Shown here in pieces: positions 42,176-53,850 of a DNA stretch of 64,000 nucleotides (its first letter is position 1; every line of letters starts with the position of its first letter). Made by a program: the position numbers and the translations under genes. Source of the stretch: Ursus arctos (lineage: Eukaryota; Chordata; Mammalia; Carnivora; Ursidae); NCBI RefSeq assembly GCF_023065955.2, contig NW_026622875.1, positions 9,650,501 to 9,714,500 of the forward strand, read 5' to 3'. Under the pieces are notes generated by a model. That model was not told the DNA's origin. It saw only the letters and a list, made by a program, of their open reading frames with translations, and searched no databases.

Positions 42176-44171
42176 CAATATTTCCTTCCCATTCTGTCTC
42201 ATAGGGTTGCTGTGGAAAATAGGTGAGCTAATGTAGGAGAAGGAGCTATGAGAATTATGAGGTACTACTAAATACAAAGTAATCTTAGTATTTACCTTTA
42301 CAGTCTAGGGCTATGTACTGTTGAAATAGCTGTACTTTACTGAGAGTAAGTGAAAAAGGAATTTTGCTATATCCCTTTGTTTTTGGAATCTCTATTCAGA
42401 CAGAAACTTTTATAGGAGTTCCACTGGCTGAATGTCACTGCCACCACACTGGCTTGGGTTTGATTTTTAAAAGGGGAGACTGTCCTACCAACAGAAAAGG
42501 GGACTGTTAGGAAGTGACTATTTTTCTTTGTTATGATCCAGAGATAGTAACTGGAGGTATAAAATAAGAGTACACTAACCATGACAACATAAAATCAAGA
42601 TTTGGATTTCCTTTCTTGGAAACTAACCCGTGTGATTTAAGGGAGAAGGATGGTGGCATAAGGGAGAGAGCTGGCTTCCTTACAGGAAGCCTTGTAATTA
42701 CAAGATGGCTGCTGCAGCTCCAGCCGTCAAATCTACATTCAGGTAGTAGGAAGGGTCAGGAACAAAAGGGAACCTGTTAATTGAATTGGCCCCCTTTTAA
42801 AATACCTTTCATAGAAATCCACTCATGAACTTGTACATACATCATATTGGTCAGAATTTAATCACATGACTACCCATATGTGCAAAGGAGGCTGGGAAAT
42901 ATTTTTAAGCTGGGCACATGGCCATGTGCTTGTATAAGCAATGAGCCGTGTCTGCCAGAGGTAAAAAAACAAAACCAAACCATCTCATGCTCTTTTGTAT
43001 AGACTGATTGCTGATCACCATAAACCCATCTTTATTATCAATAATGGGCTCTGCAAATGTGCATTTCTGATTGCATGGGCCATTTTTAGGAAAACACATA
43101 ACAAAATAAAGCCAAAATGTATACTCCCCTGGATGAAATGATTTCTAGGGTCCCAGTGTTTGAGAACCATTTTACCTGGAGAATTTGTTTTCCTTATCCC
43201 ATAGAAATTCAAATACTACGGATAAAGTTCTTGTATCTGAGAGCAGTTCTCCATGTGAATTCTCAGCCATTATCCAATCAAGTGCTGACACCATCCAAAT
43301 TGGAAAAGAATAGGTGTGCATTCTGTTCCCTATTTTGCAATTGGGTTAACTAATTATTGTGGAATTTTTTTTTTTTTTAATGCTTGTTTGCCTAAAGCCT
43401 TATCTTTCTGAAACAGAAAATAGGATGTTTGGTCCTGGTTCTACATTGAGTTCTAATTCCCTGATTATTTAAAAATCCCAAACTTTAATGTCCAGAAAAG
43501 ACAAGGCAAAAGGCAAAATTCTCTACTAGTTAGTATGGGAGATAGACTGTTATTTAGAATAAATTGTTAGATTAATCCCTAGGGATGAGGAGGGCTTTAG
43601 ATCAGTGATTCCCAAAGCATATTCCCATTAAACAAAACAAAATTTGGTGAGCTACCCTAAGGTTAGTTTGTTGAAATTTGTGTAATGGAGGTTCCCCCAA
43701 CGTCCACTACACAAATTGGAGAAAAATCTAAGTTAATGGAAGGATATTCCCATGCTTTAAAAAAAAAAAAAAAAAGCCTTTTTGGTGTCTGTTTTCACTT
43801 AAATATGGACCATTGACAAAGGAATGGGTAGCCAACAATATTAACGTGGAAAACTCAAATAGTTGATCATACTTGGTTGATTTCTTTGTTGATATTTTGA
43901 CTGATTGCCTGCTTTGTAATGATGAGTAGTGTGTATGATGACTCCTCAAGGAGCCTGGGTCGTGTCCCAGAAAGAACACTGTGCCCCGGTGTTGCTCTGC
44001 CCCCCATCCCACCATACACTGAGAGTCTCTTCCAGCTTGAGGGTGCAGCTTCCTATGACCCTTAATCCGGAAATGCACTTCACCTCTGGGCGCCGCAGGA
44101 CTCTTCCTATATTAAAATGATATACACTAGAAGTCTTCAGGATGCCATTTATTTTTACCTTTGTCTTTTTT
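42176..44171. other. mostly unique non-coding sequence
   Basis: No SINE or LINE recognised in 2 kb. A run of about 17 A at 43759-43775 and a short 'cagtgattcccaaagcat' near 43604 (possibly a hAT end) are the only repeats hinted at. A 116-codon minus frame at 43728-44078 shows no domain. Confidence 0.4.
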
Positions 44172-44266
44172 AAATTGGCTATTGGCGGAGAGTCTAGAAA
44201 CTACACAACCCTGAGATCAGGAGTCGCGTGCTCTACCCGACTGAGCCAGCCAGCCCCGCCCCCCCA
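44172..44266 (-). mobile_element. old CanSINE fragment, minus strand
   Basis: 'actacacaaccctgagatca', 'ggagtcgcgtgctctacccg' and 'actgagccagccagccccgc' are the head half of the old short SINEC. The tail half is lost. Confidence 0.75.
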
Positions 44267-44297
44267 ACCAAGGCTTCTTTAGATAGAAGTGATGGTG

Positions 44298-44836
44298 CCC
44301 TTGCTGGTAAAGATGAAGTTTCACCTCAAAGTGGTAGATAAGTTGTAATGAACATGGTTTAGAAAGTACAGTCATGTTCCGGAATGCATCGATAAAGAGT
44401 TTATAACTCCTAAGCAAGCTATGCAAACAGTTACGAAGTGAGTTAGACGACTTAGGGTGAAATCAATCAGCATAGAGAAGACATAGCTGCAGACTGTAGA
44501 AGGCTCAGGACCATTTTAGTTGGCGTCAAAGCCCGGCCCACCAAACAAACCACGCATTTCCTCCTTCACGTGTCTCTGAAGCGCGCTGAGCTGGCTGGAG
44601 ACTGTCGCACGCCGGGAAAGGACTCCAGTCTCTCGTGAAGAGGTCACCTGCTGCGCCCGCTGCAAGCGAACAGGAGCTGGAGCGGAAGGAGGAACGACCG
44701 ATCTCTGGACCAAGTAGCTGCCCGCCTCATTGCCCTCGCTTGCTTACAGATACTGCCCCGCCTTGTTTGTTGGGAAGAAAAGAAAAGAAACAAAAAAAAA
44801 AAAAAAAAAAAAGGAAAGAAAAGAAAAGAAAAAAAA
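44298..44836 (+). pseudogene. processed retrocopy of an unidentified RNA
   Basis: The 11-bp direct repeat 'aagtgatggtg' at 44287-44297 and 44837-44847 brackets about 540 bp ending in an A-rich tail (44776-44836, with a 22-nt A run and AAAAG units). This is the hallmark of L1-mediated retrocopying of a polyadenylated RNA, here plus-sense. The 5' half is AT-rich. The part 44518-44770 is GC-rich and dense in CpG, unlike everything around it. No AATAAA is visible before the tail. Frames at 44635-44880 (plus) and 44516-44713 (minus) give no protein I recognise, and the lysine-rich end of the plus frame is only the A tail. The parent could be an mRNA or a non-coding RNA. Confidence 0.65.
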
Positions 44837-44904
44837 AAGTGATGGTGGAAACGTCATGGAAGGGCCTGCGGTTCCCCTAGACTGCATGTTTTCCTTCTGT
44901 CATT

Positions 44905-45185
44905 GTACTAAAGGATGCAGTGATTTCAAATCCAGAGTCACATCTGCGCCTTGGGAAGTAGTTCTGTGTGGTGCTGGAATCCGCCACCAGCACTTGCTGG
45001 CGGTGTGACCTTGGGGGAGTTACTTAGCTTATTTATGCCTCAAAATCCTCTGCTGAATGTAGAGCAAATGATAGTATCTATTCATAGGGTGGTTTTGCTT
45101 ATTAAATGACTCCAAGCAGGCCAAGCACTGTGAATGGTGCATGGTGAGTACCTATTAAGTGCTCAATAAATTTTAGCTATTCTTT
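44905..45185 (+). repeat. MIR remnant
   Basis: 'ctggcggtgtgaccttgggg', 'gagttacttagcttatttat', 'gccaagcactgtgaatggtg' and 'ttaagtgctcaataaatttt' follow MIR from core to tail. Confidence 0.78.
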
Positions 45186-46329
45186 TTTTTTTTATTATTG
45201 TTAAAGCTTTTGCTATTTTTGTAACTGGAAAAAATTACACTTGACCCATTTTTTAGTATGCAACCCTTCAGCAGCTGGTGAGTCTTTGAATTAGTGGTTT
45301 TACTAAGATTTTTGGCTGATCTAAATAGGTTTAATTTCTGGCTTAGTATTTAATAACCTCTCTGCCAGAGAAGCAGTGGGTGTTTCTGAGGGTTTAATAT
45401 GAATTTTCAATTAGCAGGATTCAGGTGCCCTAAGATTGAGTTTTGATGAGAATCTCCCCCTGCCTTCAAATTTTGGCCACAAAATGGATCAAGCTTAATT
45501 AGGGAACATTTGGTTTATTATACAAATTAGAAATATGAGGCAGTCTAACATTTATGACCATTCAAGTCTAAGGTAAGATCATAAAGGATCCATAGGAAGC
45601 ACTGACTTGAGTTATTAAGATTTTTAATTAAAAAAAAGATGGCCAGGGCCAGTGAAATAATCCTAAAAGGTGTTTGTTGTCATGGTTTATTTTTTAGATT
45701 GAAAGTCAGTTTTGAAAATGTATGCCAAGAACCGCACCTGCCACGGGGCTCAAGTAGTTGTAGGAAGCAGAGTTCATTCTTACCGCAGCACCATGATGGT
45801 CCCCGTGTCAGTACCTAACTTCTGCTCGACCTCTCTTTAGCCAGCTTAATACTCAGTTATATTTAGAAGTAGTGTAGAGAGCTGCAAATCTTAAGGGATT
45901 TAGAAAGAGTTTGTGAAATTAGCAAAAGTATCTGCTACCAAGTGTTACCTTATGAATTCATTTGTTGAAATTTACTTTTAGAGGCTTAGGGAAGGATCTA
46001 CCACATTCAGGGAGAAACGTTCGAGAGAGTGCTAGAAGAGCAGTAGAGTGATGCTGTCCCTGGGTGATTCTGAAATACGGCACTGTTAAATAATGGAAGC
46101 TCCCTGGTGACTTAATCTCTAGCCTTAATGATTTAATTACATAATCGTGGAGCTTTTGGACTAACAGACTAATAATTTATTGTACTGGGTGACAAAGAAT
46201 GAGTTTTCATGTAATGTTTAGAGATCTTGCCTAAAACATGACCTTTGAAGAGAAATAGCCCATCTGTTTAAATTATGCCAGCAAGCAACATCACGCATTA
46301 GCAGCAGATCCTTCCCTGGGACCATGGGC
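45186..46329. other. repeat-poor AT-rich non-coding stretch
   Basis: No repeat or gene recognised. The part 46100-46215 is rich in TAAT-type motifs ('tgatttaattacataatc', 'actaataatttattg'). Confidence 0.4.
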
Positions 46330-46500
46330 CATTGCACTCTTGGACCATTCCAACCCATTCTGTCTCTCAGCCAGAGAGTATCTGTAAAGATGAATTCATG
46401 GGTCGCTCTGCTTAAAGCCCCTCAGTGGCTCCTAGAGTCCTCAAAAGAAGTCCAGACTGTTACTGCAGCCTTTCTCTTCAATTCTTAACTTTATTCCACC
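46330..46500 (+). mobile_element. L2 LINE remnant, plus strand
   Basis: 'gctctgcttaaagcccctca', 'gtggctcctagagtcctcaa' and 'aagtccagactgttactgca' match an internal part of the L2 3' region. Confidence 0.65.
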
Positions 46501-46688
46501 CCCCCCCCATTTTCTTATTTAGACATCTTGGATATTGAGTCAGCTCAAGGAACTCCGAGATGGCCAGGCTTCACAGGAGACTGGAGCTGGATGTACAGGC
46601 AGTCCTTGGGCCCCAGCTCTGATTCCTGGGGCTCTCCCTGTCATCTGCCTCATTCTCTTTCTCTGCTTTGGCATGCTTGCAGATGGCC

Positions 46689-46720
46689 ACCCCCAACCCC
46701 CCCCCCCCCCCCCGCCCCGG
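46689..46720. repeat. C-rich tract (G-quadruplex on minus strand)
   Basis: Runs of C5, C17 and C4 separated by 'aa' and 'g' make a G-quadruplex/i-motif-capable tract and a spurious poly-proline frame. Confidence 0.85.
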
Positions 46721-48812
46721 CCTAGATCTCTTTCCTGCAAGTGATCAGCTGAGATAGGGACTAGCTTCCCAGGCCCTATTGCATGTTCCTAGGAAAGTGA
46801 ATCTGATGGACTAGAGTAAGATGGGCTCCCTGGTACTCCACTGAGTCTGGGGCGTGGTGCCATGGCTGTGAAAGCAGGCTGTTATTTTGCTGGATGGGAG
46901 TGTTCAAAGTGCTCCCAGATAAAACCATTTCAGATATTCAACACTTGATCTCTCCCCACCCCTGCCAGTTACTCTCGGATATCTCAGATACCTCTAAATA
47001 GACTTGGGCTTTTGTCTTTGGTATCAAAAACTGCCATGGCCAGGTGCATGGTTTGTTTATGAGAAGCTTAAAGCAACCAAGAATTTACTTTTCCAACCAT
47101 GTTGTATATCTTGTGAATTTTTTCATTTACTCATCCATTTGTTTAACAAACATTTATTATCTAGGTTATTTAAGGTGCTCTAATATACAGATGCATGGGA
47201 TATGATCATATGTAGTTTAAGGTCTAGTTCGTTTTTGGAGGAAACTAATGTTACACATTTAAATGTATTTACTTGCTTGTCCAGGGTTGTAATCCTTTAT
47301 TCATTAATATTTTCCCCCAGATCTTGTCCCAGTATTATGCTAGACAGTCAAATTCTTTCATCATTTGCTTGCACAGATGCCTCTGACTTATTTAGGAGTT
47401 TTTATTCATTCTAGTTATGTGTAGGAGAATACACATGTTCGAAAAATAGAAATTTTCCTACTGCAACGTTGCATGACATTGAGTTTGACATTTTTTAAAT
47501 AGCAGGAGACAGATTTTGTATAATCTGGGAAGCTGGAGGCTTTAAGATTATGAACACGGCAACTTGCCCAAATCATTTCTAGAGTTGGAGGTAGCTCAAA
47601 GTTCAAGTTTTGACAGTAAACATGCACATGCAAAGAGAAAAGTCAGAAAAACCACAGCCTAAGTTCAAAATGAAGTCACAGCTGGCTGCCCAGGAAGAGA
47701 GGGATGAGCTTTGAAGGCAAAGTCAGCCATTCTGCATGTCCAAAGTAGGGGTAGCAGAGTCCAAAAAGAAACGGAGTTTTGCCTTTCTCTTTAGTGAGGC
47801 TTCCATTTACCTCTTTGTGAGAACTGCTACTGGTGGGGGTCTTGACCATGGCCGAAGATTTAGCATTGTATTTTTAAAGTTCAATAACGGGAACTGTTGA
47901 AGGGGTTATATCCTTAAATTTCTTAGGGTGATGATAGATGAAAAGTAGCAGACCTCTATAAAGAAATCAGTAGGTGAAACTATTTTTTAAATATTTGAAA
48001 CTACTTTGTCCTGTAATGAGGGAGGGTGTGTACTTGAACTTGAGTTCCTAAAATGGAATACTTAAAAAAAAATCGTTTGGAGAACTGTGCCATGATAACC
48101 AATGAGAAGTAAATCAGAAGAAGTGAGCCACCCACTAACACATGCATCAGTAGGTGGCTCAAGTTCAGATGATTTCTTATTCTCAAGCTTCAATATGAGA
48201 GTCCGTTGGCATTCTTACCCTTGTTTCCGGTGTGCCCTGGTTTGCGCTCTCAGGGGATGTCTGGGAGCTTTTCATAAGAAGATGGCATGTTAATAATTGC
48301 ATAAAGCTTCATCCAAGAGCTCAATCTGAATGCATTTTGAGATGGAATGTTATTTTTGCAGTTGGTGATTTGAAAGGTTACTTTAAATCCACTGAGTAAA
48401 CATACCCAAGTAGGTGAGAGGTCCTTTGTTTGGTTATGATAATGTGCTACTGATGTATGCTAATTATGGCAAAGCTAATCTCCTAATTTTCAATATTAAC
48501 TAAGGTCTGTCCTGTCCTTCTTTATGGAGAGATACAAGAATTAATTAATAGGATTTCTGTCTGAGAAAATAAATACTGTAAGATGTGAGACTATGTACAA
48601 AACACATTTCCATAGCAGAAGAGCTGAAGTGCTAATTGAATGTAGGTGATCTTCCTGTTTGAAGGAAAATGTAATATAAACTTGGAATCCACTCCTTAAT
48701 GACAATGATATTTTGCTCATTGTAAAGACTTTTCTCATCTTGTGGTAGGACAGGATCTAACATGTTTTTCCAGTAATGCCGATCTGTCAAATTCATACCC
48801 AATTTTCTCCTA
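46721..48812. other. mostly unique non-coding sequence
   Basis: A weak antisense L2-like start ('tttaacaaacatttattatc') lies near 47140. Otherwise no repeat or credible gene is recognised over about 2 kb. Confidence 0.4.
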
Positions 48813-49007
48813 CTCCTTTTCCTTCCTTCCTTCCTTCCTTCTCTTTTTTCTTTTCTTTTCTTTTCTTTTCTTTTCTTTTCTTTTCTTTTTTCTCCTTCCT
48901 CCCTCCCTCCCTCTTTCTTTTTTCTTTTTTTTCTTTCTCTCTCTCTCTTTCTTCCTTCCTTCCTTCCTTCCTTCCTTCCTTCCTTCCTTCCTTCCTTCCT
49001 TTCTCCC
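48813..49007 (+). repeat. 195-nt uninterrupted pyrimidine tract
   Basis: Every base from 48813 to 49007 is C or T. Sub-blocks are (CCTT)n, (CTTTT)n at about 48846-48890, (CCCT)n, (CT)n and (CCTT)n at about 48952-49000. Frames of up to 141 codons across it (Arg/Lys/Glu/Gly-rich or Ser/Phe/Leu/Pro-rich) are artefacts of the repeat. Confidence 0.98.
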
Positions 49008-50857
49008 AACGCCGCCCCCCCCCTTTCTTCCCATGTTGTGTTCAGGGGCCTAGCCAAATGTAAAGATCTAGCCTCTTCTGGAACTGACTAGTTGACCAGA
49101 TAATGGTCCTCTGTCCCAGGGATCATTTATTCTAGCCAGTTTTATTTTATAATGCAATTTTTACAATCAAGGAAATTTTAAATATTCAGACAACACACTT
49201 AGCTCTGAAAGTCCTAGACCTTAATTTGGCTTGGAGGAAAAAGCTGCTGAGATTTGTTATGACAAAGATATAATTTAAATTGTTCTATGTATAACATTTA
49301 AACTAAAGTTAGACAAATTGCATAGGGCAGTCTGTGTCTGGTGAATTTTTTTTTTTTTTTTAATTTTCAGGCCATTGTGGACTGATAATTTTGTAGAATA
49401 TAATAAAAATCAACTACTAATAAAAACCAAGAAACAAGAAGTTCCAAATTTTACTTAGATTTAACACATATAAAATTAATCTGTCAAATGTTATAAAAGT
49501 ATCTAAATTCTTTGTTTCTTCACTCATTTCATTTTCGGCCCATCACAACCAGTTTGCAGACTAGCATAGATCCTGGGATCACACTTTGAAACACCAAATC
49601 TAATTATTCAGTTGAGGGTGCAAAAGTTGAATCCTATCTAGAAGCTTCTATTTGGAAAACTTCCCAGAACTGTATTTTGATCTAAAGTTGCTATATTGAT
49701 ATTGTTGCCCAACAGCGGGCTCCTTTTTTCTAACAGATCCTCAGTCAGGTAAATCCTATTCAAGGGAAGTCTGAATGTCTGCCCAGTCTGGGTGAACCTT
49801 GGTCAGATTCCTTACTGAAATCTCCTAGATTTCCTCCAGATGATTAGTGTAGGTAGGGACCAATTTTGATCAATGAGATGTGAGGGAAATCGGTGTACTT
49901 CTGAGAAAATTTTTTTCTTAAAAAAAAAAAAAAAGATACAAAGAAATGACACAAAGATATGACTCCTGGAGCTACCATAACCATCGGGTAACCTATCAGT
50001 TTAGGAAGAAACTTGAGTTTTTAATGAATTCCTGAACTGCTAAATAAATTAACCATGTTACTACCTTTCAAACTTTTTATCACGTGGGGTTGAAAAGAAC
50101 TATTGTTTAAGCAATATGTGGTTGATCCTTTTCTTACTTGCAGCGTAAACAGTAATTTAAGAGTAGTTTACTGCATACATTTTAATAATGAGTTCAGTTT
50201 TTAAGGAAAAGCAATAATTGATGAGATGCTTAAAAATCAGTTTTCCACGCAGTGGTCTACCCCAAGGCGTGGCTTCTCGTCAGGTGGCAGCTCCTAGACT
50301 CGGGGGCAAAAAGCCTACAAGGAATAATAGAGGATCTCTGTCGGATTTGTGTTGCAAACCAGCCATTTTAAGCAGCACATGTAATAAAAACAAAAACAAA
50401 AGCAGAAACACCCAAGGTCTACTGTAGCTGGAAAGACTGTTTTGTTTTGAGATATGGGGCATGTCTAACCTTTGGGACAGGATGGGTTAAAATGAAGTCT
50501 GAATCTTTTGAGTGTTGGTGCAAAGTGCACGATGTGCGTAATACTCTCAGAGCAGGCTATAGGATTTAGGGTATCAGTCACTGCTCGAAGCTCTGACAGA
50601 AGGGGTGTACGTTCTTTTTTTCTTCCCTTTGGGCACTCTGCTCCCAGGCTTTAAAGGGTACTGAAATGCCTAGATGGAGGAAGATAGAAGCTGCAGGGCT
50701 TGAGAAATACCGAGTGGTGTAAAAAGAGCTACCACAAGAACATTTTGGAAGTTGGAGTGTTTGAGAAGCAGATGAAAAGGAAAAAGGAGATGGAGGCCGA
50801 GTGAGGCCATGTAAGTGTGGCTGGCCGTAGAGCTGTGAGATTTTAATTTTTTAAATT
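49008..50857. other. unique AT-rich non-coding sequence
   Basis: Runs of T (49347-49361) and A (49920-49934) occur with no recognised element attached. No credible gene. Confidence 0.4.
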
Positions 50858-50868
50858 ATGAAGTGGCT

Positions 50869-51065
50869 ATTTATTTATTTATTTATTTATTTTATTTATT
50901 TGACAGAGACACAGCGAGAGAGGGAACACAAGCAGGGGGAGTGGGAGAGGGAGAAGCAGGCTTCCCACTGAGCAGGGAGCCCGGTGTGGGGCTCGATCCC
51001 AGGACCCCGGGATCATGACCTGAGCCGAAGGCAGATGCTTAATGACTGAGCCACCCAGGTGCCCC
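50869..51065 (-). mobile_element. CanSINE, minus strand
   Basis: (TTTA)n tail, 'gacagagacacagcgagaga' to 'ccacccaggtgcccc'. TSD 'atgaagtggct' at 50858-50868 and 'atgaagcagct' at 51066-51076. Confidence 0.95.
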
Positions 51066-51089
51066 ATGAAGCAGCTCTTTAAAAGCCTG

Positions 51090-51275
51090 ACATTATTATG
51101 TGCTGGTTATTTTTCTAAGCATTTTTCCTATATTAATTCACTTCATTCTGAATGAAGCAGATAGCATTATCATGCCTATTATGTTACAGGTGAAGGAAGT
51201 GAGTCCAGGGAAGTTAGTAATTTGCCGGAGGTCCACCACCTCCATAGTCTGTGCTTTTACCATCGAACTGTACTC
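51090..51275 (-). repeat. MIR remnant, antisense
   Basis: 'attatcatgcctattatgtt', 'acaggtgaaggaagtgagtc' and 'gaagttagtaatttgccgga' resemble antisense MIR. Confidence 0.55.
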
Positions 51276-52149
51276 CCCCCGCGTGGAATATTTCAGCGCA
51301 CAGACAAGTACACAGAATAGGATAAGAATGACCCAGGTATCCAATGTTCCACTCTATCATTTAAAGAAACACAACATTATACATGTAGTTGGTCCCTGAG
51401 CACCTCTCCCTGCTCCGATCTGCCCCCCTCTCGTTCGGTCTGTGATCTTTCTTTCCCTGGCATGAGGTTTGGTTCAGTTTTCAGAAGAGAGACTCCATCT
51501 ACTTTTTCATACCTCCTGGGCCCTGCTTAAAAAGCAGTTCTGAAAGCGATTGGAAGTGGTTTTCTTCTTCCTGAACCCAGAGCCACACCTCAGGTCTATA
51601 CCCTAGACAGCGAGCCTACCTCTGGACACCCATTCTAGGGTGGTTCCTTTTAGCCTTCATTGGATCCTCATTTCCCTGCAAGTGCACGCAGTGCCCCCAC
51701 TGCCCACTGCTGGTCCTGGTGACCTGCTGCCCACAGATTTAGTCCCTCTTAGACTGTGAACCTTATCTGAGGGAAAACGAGAAGGGTGATGCCACTATTG
51801 GTCTTGTGATTTTGGGGGGAAAAGAGGCTTCTCTGGTTCAGAGCTGCCCTGGACAATGCTTATTCCTTATTAGTTTAGGAAAGATATGTGAAATTATTTT
51901 AACATTCATTTGATATTAAAATGCAAGGTTTCCTGCAACCCTAAGGTGATAAGCAGTGGAAAGGTAAAAGATCTTCTTTAGGATTATTGATTAATACTGT
52001 TTAAACATCTCAAAGGAATTTGGAGAAGATATGGATATTAGCCCATAACCTCCTAAATATAGTTTTATCTTAAGGAAATAAATTTTAAAAAAATAATGGA
52101 GTCAGGAATGCATCAGCCTGGAGTCTATGTTATAATTTATCCTTTGATT
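51276..52149. other. unique non-coding sequence
   Basis: No repeat or gene recognised. Confidence 0.4.
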
Positions 52150-52380
52150 TATTAATCAACTAATATTGAGTTTTCATCAGCAGGTATGGGGGGATATAGC
52201 AGTAATAAAAACAGATAAAAATTCTTAACCTCATGGAACTTACATTCTAGTGGGAAAGATAGATAATAAATTAAACAAGTAAGATCATGACATTTAAAAT
52301 ACATAGCCTTTAAGGGCATTTGCATTTTTGGACTGTGATGTATTTGAGGAGGTGGGCATCTGAACAGAACAGTAGGCAAC
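52150..52380 (-). mobile_element. L2 LINE 3' end, antisense
   Basis: 'gggatatagcagtaataaaa', 'acagataaaaattcttaacc', 'tcatggaacttacattctag' and 'tgggaaagatagataataaa' closely match the antisense L2 3' end. Confidence 0.75.
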
Positions 52381-52699
52381 TCTTGATACTTTCAAGTATG
52401 GACCACTCTCTACCGTCAAGGGTGTGTTCACACTTTGCCCTTTGCATGTTCACACTTCCTGCCCCTTCTCCCCCCTGGTCCCATTAGTAGAACTGACCAT
52501 TGTGAAAAAGAAGATAAGTTTTCACACTCAAGGAGGGGGAAATGCTGAGTCTGGAAATATTTTATGGTAGCCTGTTGCCATCATTGGCAATGTTAGCAAG
52601 TAGAAGTAAAAGTGATTTTCCTTTTCCAGGAAAGAATTTTGATGTATGTGTTTCTAAGTGGGCTAGGGAAAGGAAGTCAGCCCCCGAATATGGCAAGTT
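52381..52699. other. unique non-coding sequence
   Basis: No feature recognised. Confidence 0.35.
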
Positions 52700-52711
52700 G
52701 AAAATGAACAT

Positions 52712-52925
52712 TTTTTTTAAAGATTTATTTATTCATTTGGGAGAAAAAAAATGGAGGGGGGCAGGGGCAGGGGCAGAGGGAGAGAATCTCAAATAGATTC
52801 TCTTCTGAGCTCAGAGCCTGACTCCAGCTTAATCTGATGACCCTGAGATCGCCCCTGAGATCAGGACCTGAGCCTAAATCACTAGTCAGGGGCTTAACCA
52901 ACTGACTGAGCCACCCAGATGCCCC
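52712..52925 (-). mobile_element. older CanSINE, minus strand
   Basis: 'taaagatttatttattcatt' to 'ccacccagatgcccc', with 'cctgagatcgcccctgagat' showing a small internal duplication. TSD approximately 'gaaaatgaacat' at 52700-52711 and 'agaaatgagcat' at 52926-52937. Confidence 0.92.
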
Positions 52926-52937
52926 AGAAATGAGCAT

Positions 52938-53613
52938 GTTATTAATATAAAAAATCCAAATGGAGATTACTTCCCTAATATGATTGCCATGAGCATTCAT
53001 AATATTCATATTATAGATCATGTGCAGGCTGTCCTCTCTAGTTTACTAATAAAAGATTCCCGTAAATCAAATAAAACTTCAAGAAAGTCTGCCTGCCTGT
53101 CTTCCTTCATTCTTTTAATTTAATTTAATGTAATTCATTTATTTGTTTTTATTTTTGCATATTTTTTCATTCATTCTTTTCATTTTAAATAAATTGCACC
53201 AAGAACATTTTTTTTCCTTTCCTAAGATCTTACTTGAAGCAGAGCTCTTAAAAATCTTTTGTGATCAAGCATTTTAAAGTGCCTACACGGGCATGGCTTT
53301 ATAGAGATAAGTTAAATTGACTTAGACCTCGTTGTCTCAGAATAAGAAGGGAAAGCAGAAAATCGTATTTTAAAACTGCATTTTTTTTTCTGGGAAATCA
53401 TTAATCTCCAACGATAAACTGCTTTACAGCTGATTTGTTCATGGATATGATGATAGCTTTAGACGGTAATATACTTGATTCAATTGCTCTGAATGATACC
53501 AAATTCTGGATTAAGTCATGGTAATTGATTTAAAGAAGATATGACTTTTTTGTTGCAATAAAGATATGGGGAGTAGTGCGTGCTAAAGTGGATTGGAATA
53601 AGGTGTTTTTTGA
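52938..53613. other. unique AT-rich non-coding sequence
   Basis: No feature recognised. Confidence 0.4.
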
Positions 53614-53850
53614 CTACAAATCGGCTGGTTCTGGGAGGTCTCCACCTGTAGCGTTTTGGTAGCTGGAGTATTTCTGCCACTGCGAACAGCCCTTTTCCAG
53701 CACAGTAACTATCATTTGCTGCGGTGGCCCTCTCAAGCCACGTCCTCCAGATGACAGAGCTGATGGTCGCTCTGAAACTACTGGAAACTGCTGTAGGTGA
53801 GTCAAGTTGGCCAGTGTGGCTAAAACCTTGGATCCCCACACTGCAAGCAC
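53614..53850 (-). other. candidate terminal exon (weak), function unknown
   Basis: On the minus strand a pyrimidine-rich stretch ending 'cgtgcttgcag' (about 53841-53853) would make a good 3' splice acceptor. It is followed by an open frame of about 76 codons ending at a stop near 53614. I recognise no domain. The other minus frame and one plus frame are also open here, with a 'gtaggtgagt' donor-like site at about 53791-53800 on plus. The base composition alone may explain this. No repeat is recognised in the segment. Treat as an untested candidate. Confidence 0.18.

Noticed and set aside
44518..44770. possible CpG-island promoter
   Set aside because: Too short (about 250 bp), and bracketed by the target duplication and A tail of a processed insert, so retrocopied sequence is the simpler explanation.
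44635..45008. plus frames with long lysine runs
   Set aside because: The lysines are the A-rich tail of the retrocopy at 44298-44836.
48632..49057. 141-codon minus frame rich in Lys/Arg/Glu/Gly
   Set aside because: It is the translation of the simple pyrimidine/purine tract at 48813-49007.
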